Below, piece by piece: positions 1 to 5,612 of a DNA stretch of 5,866 bases. Origin of the DNA: an uncultured Ruminococcus sp. (GTDB lineage Bacteria; Bacillota; Clostridia; Oscillospirales; CAG-272); NCBI GenBank assembly GCA_902773455.1, contig CACYEW010000058.1, positions 1 to 5,866 of the forward strand, given 5' to 3'. A program made the translations under genes and the position numbers. The notes beneath the pieces were generated by a model. That model ran no database searches and had not been told where the DNA came from. It saw only the letters and a program-made list of their open reading frames with translations. The stretch's first letter is position 1. Each line of letters opens with the position of its first letter.

Positions 1-213
1 AAGATCTTTGTAGTTCAAACCGTCCTTGCCGTCCCGCCCGTCTTTGCCGTCTTTACCGTTCTGCCCGTCTTTGCCTTTTAACGATTCCAACCATTCGACT
101 TCGGAACCGGAAAAACCGTTTCTTACAGCAATATCGTAAGCAGATTCGCCTTTGCAGGCGCATATAGAAACGATAACGATCGCCATAAGCAGCACGCAGA
201 TAATCTTTTTCAT
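1..213 (-). CDS. Collagen-like lipoprotein, N-terminal part (runs off the window)
   Basis: The ATG is at 211-213 and the frame stays open for 71 codons to the window edge, so the gene is partial at its 3' end. Residues 1-19 are a lipoprotein-type signal peptide: Lys-Lys, then a hydrophobic stretch, ending in an imperfect lipobox I17-C18-A19-C20. Cys20 is the likely lipidated residue; Cys at -2 is unusual. Residues 24-47 carry the pattern SAY-IA--NGF-G-E-EWL-SLKG, a module I recognise from Clostridia surface proteins, where it often precedes Gly-X-Y repeats. Residues 47-67 are seven uninterrupted Gly-X-Y triplets, mostly Gly-Lys-Asp. The start is supported by a GGAGG ten bases upstream and a near-consensus promoter. 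The protein is probably membrane-anchored on the outer face with an extended collagen-like or repeat-rich body. The function and C-terminal domain are not visible. Confidence 0.82.
   Translation of the reverse strand, partial: MKKIICVLLMAIVIVSICACKGESAYDIAVRNGFSGSEVEWLESLKGKDGQNGKDGKDGRDGKDGLNYKDL
13..75 (-). repeat. Tandem 9-bp repeats coding Gly-X-Y triplets
   Basis: Seven consecutive in-frame 9-base units encode GKD, GQN, GKD, GKD, GRD, GKD and GLN. Units vary at third positions and in the X and Y codons, so the repeat is kept at protein level rather than being a fresh DNA duplication. Whether the collagen-like tract continues past residue 71 cannot be seen; the last four residues (YKDL) suggest a break or the end of the tract. 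Confidence 0.85.
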
Positions 214-223
214 AATTTATTAT

Positions 224-228
224 CCTCC
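224..228 (-). promoter_or_regulatory. Ribosome binding site of the lipoprotein gene
   Basis: The minus strand reads GGAGG ten bases before the ATG at 213. The spacing is slightly long, but no other start codon in the frame fits better, and the signal peptide begins exactly at this ATG. Confidence 0.75.
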
Positions 229-245
229 GATAATCTTTTATATAT

Positions 246-273
246 ATTATATTATATAAACAGAGTTTGTCAA
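246..273 (-). promoter_or_regulatory. Sigma-A-type promoter of the lipoprotein gene
   Basis: On the minus strand a perfect TTGACA (-35, at 273-268) is followed after 16 bases by a perfect TATAAT (-10, at 251-246). The spacer is AT-rich. Transcription would start near 239, giving a leader of roughly 25 bases before the ATG at 213. This gives the lipoprotein gene independent, probably strong vegetative expression and separates it from the murI operon upstream. Confidence 0.82.
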
Positions 274-316
274 TAGTTTTTTTATTTCATTATTCCGATC
301 ATAGTAGGTCGCGGCA

Positions 317-410
317 GTTTTCTTTACCGTTTTTTTGCGCGCAGCGCGCGGGCGGGAGGGGTGGAGGGGGCGCCCGCCCGCGGTTTACTTTGGTTACCGG
401 TAAAGAAAAC
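317..410. repeat. Nested inverted-repeat element with GC-rich core
   Basis: A perfect 13-bp inverted repeat (317-329 with 398-410; GTTTTCTTTACCG and its complement) encloses a second inverted repeat of 10 all-GC pairs (347-356 with 373-382). A further palindrome lies at 337-349 (GCGCGC-A-GCGCGC). The core is almost pure G/C while both flanks are AT-rich. The element lies after the murI terminator and before the lipoprotein promoter, outside any gene. The outer arms can be extended with a 5-base gap to a shared CAG/CTG end, like the terminal repeats of a small non-autonomous element, but I see no target-site duplication. It may be a dispersed intergenic palindrome (REP/MITE-like) or a structured RNA; copy number elsewhere in the genome is unknown. 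Confidence 0.7.
350..370 (+). other. Four-tract G-quadruplex motif
   Basis: The plus strand has G-runs at 350-352, 354-356, 358-361 and 366-370, separated by loops of 1, 1 and 4 bases. This satisfies the usual G3+N1-7 rule for intramolecular quadruplex formation. The first two runs also belong to the left arm of the inner hairpin (347-356), so quadruplex and hairpin would compete. The motif is a direct reading; folding in vivo is inference. Confidence 0.65.
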
Positions 411-420
411 CGTGCTGTAT

Positions 421-445
421 AAATAAAAAACGTCCGGTCCGGACG
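421..445 (-). terminator. Rho-independent terminator of the murI operon
   Basis: The minus-strand transcript carries a 6-bp perfect GC-rich stem, CGTCCG / CGGACG, with a 3-base loop (431-445), followed at once by TTTTTTATTT (430-421). It lies 32 bases beyond the murI stop codon. The read in the other direction lacks a good U-run after the stem, so it acts mainly for the minus-strand operon. Confidence 0.85.
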
Positions 446-477
446 CCTTTTAAACCGTTTGATCAAATACAAGCCGC

Positions 478-1263
478 TCAATACGCTTCGATATCGATGC
501 GTTTTACGTCGAAATCGAAGTCTTCGCCGAGAAAGACGCCGGCGGTCTTGTTGAAGTTCGACGGCGTGTCGGACACGTAGCAGTGTACCGTCCCCTCTCC
601 GTCGCCGTCACGGAATTCAGACGCGATCTTACGCGCGGCGGCGGCGCCCGAATCGATGAACGTTACACCCGGCGCGGCTTTTTCCATCACCTTTTTCAGT
701 ATCGGAAAATGCGTGCAGCCGAGTATCACCGTATCCACGCCTTTTTCTTTGAGTGGGTCTATATATTTTTTGACCGCAAGATACGCGATCTCGTCGTCTG
801 AAAAGCCGTATTCGACTATCGGCACGAGCAGCGGGCAGGCGACGGAATGCACCTCAAAATCGCCGTTTATGAGCTTCAGCTCGTGTTCGAAAACGCCGGA
901 ACCGATCGTCGCGCCGGTACCGGTGACGCCGATCTTACCGTTTTTCGTAGCCTTTGCCGCCTCGACCGACGCCGCCGAGACCACGCCGTAAACGGGTACC
1001 GGAAGCGTGAGCTTCAGCGCGTTCAGCGCAACGGTCGATACGGTGCCGCAGGCGATAAGCACGGCGCAGACGTTTTGCGACATGAGAAAACGCGCGTCCT
1101 GATTTGCGTATTTCATTATCGTTTCGGCTGATCTCGTGCCGTACGGAGTTCTGCCGGTATCGCCGAAATATATCAGATCCGTGCCGGGCATAAGGGCGCG
1201 CAGTTCTTTCAGCGCGCAGAGTCCGCCGAGACCGCTGTCGAATATACCTATCGGTTTCATCAT
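478..1263 (-). CDS. murI: Glutamate racemase
   Basis: This cytoplasmic, cofactor-independent enzyme interconverts L- and D-glutamate and supplies D-Glu for the peptidoglycan stem peptide. At 261 residues it has the normal family length. Family motifs appear in order: the N-terminal PIGIFDSGLGG (4-14), YFGDTGRTPYGTRS (32-45), the first catalytic cysteine in ACGTVS (Cys72), ACPLLVPIVEYG (142-153), and the second catalytic cysteine in LGCTHFP (Cys183). The usual ACNT motif reads ACGT here: the substrate-contacting Asn is Gly73. Both catalytic cysteines are present, so activity is likely. The gene starts ATGATG; the first ATG overlaps the ddl stop (ATGA), and the second, at 1260, is possible and would remove one Met. 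AAAGGA at 1275-1270 serves either. It is the last gene of the operon, followed by a terminator. Confidence 0.95.
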   Translation of the reverse strand: MMKPIGIFDSGLGGLCALKELRALMPGTDLIYFGDTGRTPYGTRSAETIMKYANQDARFLMSQNVCAVLIACGTVSTVALNALKLTLPVPVYGVVSAASVEAAKATKNGKIGVTGTGATIGSGVFEHELKLINGDFEVHSVACPLLVPIVEYGFSDDEIAYLAVKKYIDPLKEKGVDTVILGCTHFPILKKVMEKAAPGVTFIDSGAAAARKIASEFRDGDGEGTVHCYVSDTPSNFNKTAGVFLGEDFDFDVKRIDIEAY

Positions 1264-2297
1264 TCCTTTTCCTTTGAAAGACCTATCAGCTTTTCGACTA
1301 TTTCGGCGTAAGTAAATCCGAACGCCTGCATCATAGACGGGTACATCGAGATCGACGTGAAGCCGGGCAGGGTGTTTATCTCGTTGAAAACTATCCTGCC
1401 GTTATCGCAGACGAAGAAATCGACGCGCGATAAGCATCTGCAGTCGGCGGCTTTATAGATCGTAAGAGCGTATTCTCTGATCTTCTCTTCCGTCTCCGCG
1501 CTTATGCGCGCGGGTATGTAAAACGCCGCCGTGTCGGTCTTGTATTTCGTATCGTAATCGTAGAATTCGCTGTTGGGGCAGATCTCGCCCGGGCGCGACG
1601 TGAAAGGCTCGTCGTTGCCCATAACGGCGATCTCGACCTCTTTTCCCTTTACGTATTCTTCGACGAGGACCTTGCCGTCGTATCTCATCGAGCCGTCTAT
1701 CGCCGTAAGCAGTTCCGCTTCACAACAGACCTTCGACGAGCCGACCGAGCTGCCGGCGTTGGCGGGTTTTACGAACACGGGGTAGGCGAATTTTTCCGAT
1801 ACGAGCTTCGCGGCGTCGTTTTTGTTGTGCTTCGTAATAAGTATGAAATCCGCCTGCGGTATGCCGAACGAATTCATTATAAGCTTCGTTATGTGCTTAT
1901 CCATACATACCGCCGAGGCGGTCGTTTTAGGTCCGACGTAATCGAAGCCGCACATATCGAGAAGTCCCTGGAGCTTGCCGTCCTCGCAGTAGCTGCCGTG
2001 AACGGCGGGAAATACCGGCGTAGTGTTCGGTATCAGCCTTTTCCGCTTTTCCGAATAGATCCCCTTATGCGGAAGCAGGCTCACCCCGCCGAGATTTTCC
2101 TTATCCGATATCCATTCGCCGCTCTTTATCTTTTCGATATCGCCGGAATATTCGTACCAGAGACCGTCCCTGCTCATACCGATATTTATAAGCGAGTAAC
2201 CGCCGTTTTCTATCGCTTTGATGACGTTGTAAGCGCTCCGAAGCGATACCTCGTACTCGGCGGATCTGCCGCCGAACAAAATGATCAGTTCATTCAT
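1260..2297 (-). CDS. ddl: D-alanine--D-alanine ligase
   Basis: This ATP-grasp ligase joins two D-alanines in the cytoplasm for the end of the peptidoglycan stem peptide. It has 345 residues, normal for Ddl. Motifs in order: GGRSAEYEVSL (9-19) with Glu14 aligning to Glu15 of E. coli DdlB; HGSYCEDGKLQG (100-111); the ATP-grasp lysine in VFVKPAN (174-180) with GSSVG (182-186); the omega-loop FYDYDTKY (245-252); and the metal-binding EINTLPGFTSISMYP (306-320). The Lys251-Tyr252 pair matches Lys215-Tyr216 of E. coli DdlB, which points to D-Ala-D-Ala rather than the D-Ala-D-Lac product of VanA-type enzymes. The start overlaps the prmC end by 8 bases and has a strong AAGGGGAG site. The stop overlaps the murI start. 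Specificity is inferred from motifs. Confidence 0.95.
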   Translation of the reverse strand: MNELIILFGGRSAEYEVSLRSAYNVIKAIENGGYSLINIGMSRDGLWYEYSGDIEKIKSGEWISDKENLGGVSLLPHKGIYSEKRKRLIPNTTPVFPAVHGSYCEDGKLQGLLDMCGFDYVGPKTTASAVCMDKHITKLIMNSFGIPQADFILITKHNKNDAAKLVSEKFAYPVFVKPANAGSSVGSSKVCCEAELLTAIDGSMRYDGKVLVEEYVKGKEVEIAVMGNDEPFTSRPGEICPNSEFYDYDTKYKTDTAAFYIPARISAETEEKIREYALTIYKAADCRCLSRVDFFVCDNGRIVFNEINTLPGFTSISMYPSMMQAFGFTYAEIVEKLIGLSKEKE

Positions 2298-3102
2298 AAA
2301 AGCTCCCCTTGAGTACGACCGCTCTGTCGTTATCGGACAGGTCTTTGATAAGCTCGTATCCGAGCTTTGCCTCCTTTGCGAGAACGTAAAGATCTTCTGC
2401 CTCGTCGTACCCTATCTCAAATATTATATGCGTTTTATCGGCAAGGCGTGACTTTGCCGCTTTTATTATCCTTTTGTAAAAATCGAGACCGTCCTCTCCG
2501 CCGTAAAGCGCGTTATAAGGCTCGCGCCTGACGTTATCGGGCAGTTTTGCCATATCAGCGGCTTTTATATAGGGCGGATTGCTTACCACGCAGTCGAAGT
2601 CAGGCAGGACAGACCAGTCGGAAAACACGTCGAACAAAACGACCTCCGCCCGCTTTGACAGACCGTACTTCGCGAGGTTTTTTTTCGTCAGATCGACGGC
2701 ATCCGGGTTTACGTCGGCGCACACGGCGGTAAGATCTGGCCTGTTTCGGAGTATCGCCGCCGCGATACAGCCCGTACCGCAGCAGATATCGGCGAATACC
2801 GCGCCGTAAGGCAGAGCCTTCAGCGCGGTCATCACGACGGTTTCCGTATCGGAGCGCGGGATCAGCACGTTTTCTTTGCACATGATCTCAAGTCCGTAAA
2901 AATACGCGCTGCCGAAAATGTACTGCATCGGCTCGCCGTCTTTTATGCGTTCGCAGAGGCGGACCGCCACATCGGCTTTTTCCGCTTCGTCTTCGCAAAA
3001 CCTTATTTCAGCCGGTTCTTTTTTGAAAAAGTACCTGCAGAATTCGTTCGCCTCGCCGCCGATGATCTCGCGTATAAGCCGGTACAGACGTGAAAAAGTC
3101 AT
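2290..3102 (-). CDS. prmC: Release factor glutamine methyltransferase
   Basis: PrmC (HemK) transfers a methyl group from S-adenosylmethionine to the glutamine of the GGQ motif in peptide-chain release factors, improving termination. The protein has 270 residues, close to the E. coli enzyme. A small helical N-terminal domain (about 1-75) precedes the Rossmann methyltransferase domain. Visible motifs are GEPMQYIFG (56-64), LIPRSDTE (80-87, usually PRPDTE), the SAM-binding loop DICCGTGCIA (105-114) and the substrate-binding NPPY (175-178), then the conserved region around EPYNALYGGEDGLDFY (194-209). The ATG overlaps the yqhQ stop as ATGA and only a weak A-rich AAAGAAAAAAG lies upstream, so translation is probably coupled to yqhQ. 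In many Bacillota prfA follows directly; here ddl does. Confidence 0.95.
   Translation of the reverse strand: MTFSRLYRLIREIIGGEANEFCRYFFKKEPAEIRFCEDEAEKADVAVRLCERIKDGEPMQYIFGSAYFYGLEIMCKENVLIPRSDTETVVMTALKALPYGAVFADICCGTGCIAAAILRNRPDLTAVCADVNPDAVDLTKKNLAKYGLSKRAEVVLFDVFSDWSVLPDFDCVVSNPPYIKAADMAKLPDNVRREPYNALYGGEDGLDFYKRIIKAAKSRLADKTHIIFEIGYDEAEDLYVLAKEAKLGYELIKDLSDNDRAVVLKGSFYE
2303..2310 (-). promoter_or_regulatory. Ribosome binding site of ddl
   Basis: The minus strand reads AAGGGGAG five bases before the ddl ATG, inside the end of prmC. It confirms the ATG at 2297 as start and lets ddl be translated independently of coupling. Confidence 0.75.
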
Positions 3103-4244
3103 CTTTTTTCTTTCTGTCTGTATCTTGCCTGTTCCTTTTTGCTCATGCCGCGGAGCACGACTCTTCTGTGAACGCTCTGTTCGCGCTCTATCTTTCTCAT
3201 ATTAGCGAATACGAGCTTCATACCGCCCGTCTTCTCCCCGGAGCCGAAAGGACCGAACTGATCTTCCGGATCGTAACCGGGAAATTCCGCCGGTAAAGCT
3301 GATTTGAGCGCCGCTATCGCGCATTCCATCTGCTTTTCATCCGGCTCTCTCGTCGTCAGACGCTGTACCCAGAGACCGGGCGCGGATATCGCGCGGATGA
3401 TGAAATTGTTGTGCTTGCCGGCGTACTTGATGACCTCGAAGCCTATACCGACCGTAAGCGGCAGGAGCGCGACCTTGATAAGAGGTCTCAAAAATACGCC
3501 GCGCGGGATGAAACAGCCGATTATGATACCGATTATCATCATAAAGAACATGAACGACGTACCGCATCTCGGGTGATAACGCGAGAATTTTTTGACGTTT
3601 TCGGGAGTCAGCTCTTCGCCTGCCTCATAGCAGAAAACGGATTTATGCTCCGCCCCGTGATATTCGAACACGCGGCGTATGTCTTTCATAAGAGATACGA
3701 GATAAAGGTAAAGCAGAAAGATCGCTATTTTTATAAAGCCTTCGATCACGGAAAACAGTATGGGATGCTCGGCAAGCTTGAATGTGCCGCCGCTGATCCA
3801 TTCGAAAAGCTTTGAAAGTCCCGATCCCGCCGCGCTCGGTAAAAACACGAAAAGCGCGACCGAAAACAGTATGCCGAGAAGACCGCCGACTATCGTGATG
3901 AACGTGGTTATGTTCATGTGGAGCTTTTCGGCGAGCCATTTCTCGAATTTATTCGGCTCTTCTTCTTCAAGGCCGAGAGCCTCGGCGGCTGTATCCATCG
4001 TTTTGAACGACAGCGCCATCATCTCAACGAAATTTATAACGCCTCTGATTATGGGCCAGTTCAGTATTTTATGCTTGTCTTTTGCAGACGTCAGCTTTGA
4101 TTTCGTCACCTTTATCGAGCCGTCCGGCATGCGCGAGGCTATCGCCATATTCGAACCGCTTTTCATCATAACGCCCTCGACGACCGCCTGACCGCCTACG
4201 ACGCCGAGACGCGGATTGTCCGTGCACCTGATTTTCTTTGCCAT
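3099..4244 (-). CDS. yqhQ: YqhQ-family (DUF1385) integral membrane protein
   Basis: This is a conserved Bacillota membrane protein whose biochemical role I cannot state. Family hallmarks are GGQAVVEGVMMK (18-29), YHGAEHKSVFCYE (195-207), HPRCGTSF (224-231), KYAGKHNN (273-280) and PGLWVQRLTTREPDE (289-303). The clustered His, Glu and Cys residues suggest a metal site, which is inference. Hydrophobic segments lie at roughly 112-138, 162-187, 230-246 and 252-272. At 381 residues it is longer than the roughly 300-330 I expect for the family. The extra part is the tail after about 320: an acidic/Gly-rich linker, then a strongly basic stretch (about 343-381) ending KEQARYRQKEKR. The gene starts 11 bases from the upstream kinase-gene stop, with a strong AAAGGAG site. 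The yqhQ-prmC pairing is common in Clostridia. Confidence 0.93.
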   Translation of the reverse strand: MAKKIRCTDNPRLGVVGGQAVVEGVMMKSGSNMAIASRMPDGSIKVTKSKLTSAKDKHKILNWPIIRGVINFVEMMALSFKTMDTAAEALGLEEEEPNKFEKWLAEKLHMNITTFITIVGGLLGILFSVALFVFLPSAAGSGLSKLFEWISGGTFKLAEHPILFSVIEGFIKIAIFLLYLYLVSLMKDIRRVFEYHGAEHKSVFCYEAGEELTPENVKKFSRYHPRCGTSFMFFMMIIGIIIGCFIPRGVFLRPLIKVALLPLTVGIGFEVIKYAGKHNNFIIRAISAPGLWVQRLTTREPDEKQMECAIAALKSALPAEFPGYDPEDQFGPFGSGEKTGGMKLVFANMRKIEREQSVHRRVVLRGMSKKEQARYRQKEKR

Positions 4245-4250
4245 AATTAT

Positions 4251-4257
4251 CTCCTTT
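4251..4257 (-). promoter_or_regulatory. Ribosome binding site of yqhQ
   Basis: The minus strand reads AAAGGAG six bases before the yqhQ ATG. It overlaps the TAA stop of the upstream kinase gene (4256-4258), so ribosomes ending there sit on the initiation site, which favours coupled expression. Confidence 0.8.
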
Positions 4258-5518
4258 ATATGATCACGGCAGTGCCTTCCGCCCGTACCGAAAGTACGGA
4301 GCAGGAGCCTTTACCGAACACTTTTTCGATTTGTGTTTTATATTCGTCGGTAAACCCGCGCTTTACGAACGCCTGTACCGTGCCGGCAAAGCCGCCGCCG
4401 TGTACTCTGCACACGCCGTTATCGCCGAGTATGTTTTCCGATATGCAGATCGCGAGGGAAAGTCCCTGCTCGTTCGGATTTTTGTTTGTATAGACGTTTT
4501 GCAGAAATCTGAAGCTCGAATCTCCCGATTCTTTGACAAGCGAAAGAAACGTGTCGAAGTCGCCGTTCATAAGCGCGTCGCGCTGTTTTACCACGCGTTC
4601 GTTCTCGTTGATGAAATGGAAGGCGCGGAGCAGCGGTCTGTCGCCGAGCTTTTGTCTCAGCTGTGCAGATTCCGAAAGCAGTTCTTCTCTTTTTATACCG
4701 CGGAGCGTTTCTTTGCCGAAGCAAGCGGCGACCGCTTTCATTTCGGAAGGTACGGAGGCGTAATCCTCGTTGAGGTCCGCGTGGTTGCCGCCCGTGTTGA
4801 CGATGCAGAGATCGTAACCGGCGCCGGCAAGGTCGAATTTTATCGGCGTTATCAGCGGTTCTTCTTTGCCGAAATCAATGAACACGAAGCCGCCGACCGC
4901 GCACGCCACCTGGTCCATCAGTCCGCATGGCTTTCCGAAGAATTTGTTTTCGGCGTACTGAGATATTTTCGCTATCTTCACGTTGTCGACTTTTCCTTCG
5001 TTATAAAGCTCGGAAAGTATGAAGCCTGTCATATCCTCGAACGCCGCCGAAGACGAAAGTCCGCTGCCTTTAAGTACCGAAGAGGTCGTATAAGCGCGGA
5101 AGCCGCCGATCTTCACGCCGCTTTTTTCAAAGCCGTCGCATACTCCGTAAATTATCGCCGCGGACGAATACTTTTTGAAATCGCCGCTTCCGAGCGGACA
5201 GACGTCCTCGTCAAAGCCTTCGCTCTTCACGCGTATAATATTATCGTCGGTCTTGCACGCCACGGCGATGATATCGAGATCGACCGACGCCGCAAGCACG
5301 CAGCCGTGATTGTGGTCGGTATGGTTGCCGGATATCTCGCTTCTGCCCGTCGTCGAAAAAACGCGGGCGTCCACGTCGCCGTAGAGCTTTGAAAATTCGC
5401 GTATCGCACGGCAGACGCGTTCTTTTTCTTTCGTTAAAGACGTTTTTCCGTACAGAGATACGAGCCTTTCGTCATATTCTCCGTTCTGTATCGATAAAAT
5501 CAAATCGGAGCAGATCAT
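4256..5518 (-). CDS. galK: Galactokinase-like GHMP kinase
   Basis: This is a cytoplasmic sugar-1-kinase of the GHMP superfamily, presumably phosphorylating galactose or a related sugar with ATP. With the ATG at 5518 it has 420 residues. Motif 1, the galactokinase signature, reads GRSEISGNHTDHNHG (58-72). Motif 2, the phosphate-binding loop, is LKGSGLSSSAAF (149-160). The catalytic Asp is in FGKPCGLMDQ (Asp202). Motif 3 is HGGGFAGT (373-380). Classical galactokinases have GEHTDYN; here the galactose-contacting Glu is Asn65 and the Tyr is His69. The NTGGNHADLNEDY stretch (241-253) also differs from the classical one. It therefore looks like a divergent clade often labelled galactokinase, and its sugar is uncertain. 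A longer TTG-start form from 5539 is unlikely because it would begin about at the transcription start. It is the first operon gene; no galT, galE or sugar transporter is in view. Confidence 0.85.
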   Translation of the reverse strand: MICSDLILSIQNGEYDERLVSLYGKTSLTKEKERVCRAIREFSKLYGDVDARVFSTTGRSEISGNHTDHNHGCVLAASVDLDIIAVACKTDDNIIRVKSEGFDEDVCPLGSGDFKKYSSAAIIYGVCDGFEKSGVKIGGFRAYTTSSVLKGSGLSSSAAFEDMTGFILSELYNEGKVDNVKIAKISQYAENKFFGKPCGLMDQVACAVGGFVFIDFGKEEPLITPIKFDLAGAGYDLCIVNTGGNHADLNEDYASVPSEMKAVAACFGKETLRGIKREELLSESAQLRQKLGDRPLLRAFHFINENERVVKQRDALMNGDFDTFLSLVKESGDSSFRFLQNVYTNKNPNEQGLSLAICISENILGDNGVCRVHGGGFAGTVQAFVKRGFTDEYKTQIEKVFGKGSCSVLSVRAEGTAVII

Positions 5519-5523
5519 TGTAT

Positions 5524-5529
5524 TCCCCC
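5524..5529 (-). promoter_or_regulatory. Ribosome binding site deciding the kinase start
   Basis: The minus strand reads GGGGGA five bases before the ATG at 5518. This favours 5518 over the in-frame TTG at 5539, which has no purine-rich site upstream and lies next to the predicted transcription start. Confidence 0.7.
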
Positions 5530-5552
5530 ATCGCAACAATATTATTCAGTAT

Positions 5553-5561
5553 ATTATAACA
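5553..5561 (-). promoter_or_regulatory. Extended -10 promoter of the five-gene operon
   Basis: The minus strand reads TGTTATAAT: a perfect TATAAT preceded by the TGn extension. The best -35 at 17 bases (5581-5576) is TAGATT, a poor match, as is common for extended -10 promoters. Transcription would begin near 5546, giving a leader of about 28 bases that contains the ribosome binding site. No operator palindrome or riboswitch-sized leader is visible, so the operon is probably expressed constitutively. Confidence 0.65.
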
Positions 5562-5600
5562 AATCAAAACATAATAATCTATAAGTTTATTTGAAAAAAC

Positions 5601-5607
5601 GGAGAGG
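5601..5607 (+). promoter_or_regulatory. Ribosome binding site of the divergent gene
   Basis: GGAGAGG lies five bases before the ATG at 5613. Its promoter must lie in the AT-rich stretch 5540-5600. TATAAG at 5580-5585 is a possible -10, but no good -35 accompanies it, so I do not assign one. Confidence 0.75.
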
Positions 5608-5612
5608 ATTTT

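Noticed and set aside
13..75. Short tandem repeats as a possible CRISPR or satellite
   Set aside because: Units are 9 bases, contiguous and in frame, and encode Gly-X-Y triplets. There are no spacers.
317..410. The palindromic element as a second terminator for murI
   Set aside because: The hairpin arms are not followed by a U-run in the minus-strand transcript; after the inner palindrome the strand carries an A-run instead. The hairpin at 421-445 already fits a terminator well.
299..481. A 60-codon minus-strand open frame overlapping the murI stop, Pro- and Arg-rich
   Set aside because: It needs a TTG start, has no ribosome binding site, and its translation runs straight through the terminator hairpin and the palindromic element. 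Its odd composition comes from the GC-rich core.
1260..2297. A vancomycin-resistance-type (VanA/VanC-like) ligase
   Set aside because: The omega-loop keeps the Lys-Tyr pair typical of D-Ala-D-Ala ligases, and no vanH, vanX or vanRS gene is nearby. It looks like the housekeeping enzyme.
4331..5392. A 353-codon open frame on the plus strand antisense to the kinase gene
   Set aside because: The minus-strand kinase has every GHMP motif, whereas this frame shows no recognisable domain and no good ribosome binding site. It stays open because of codon bias in the real gene.
5519..5539. A TTG start giving a 427-residue kinase
   Set aside because: It would begin within a few bases of the predicted transcription start and would place the GGGGGA ribosome binding site inside the coding region. 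The ATG at 5518 is better placed.
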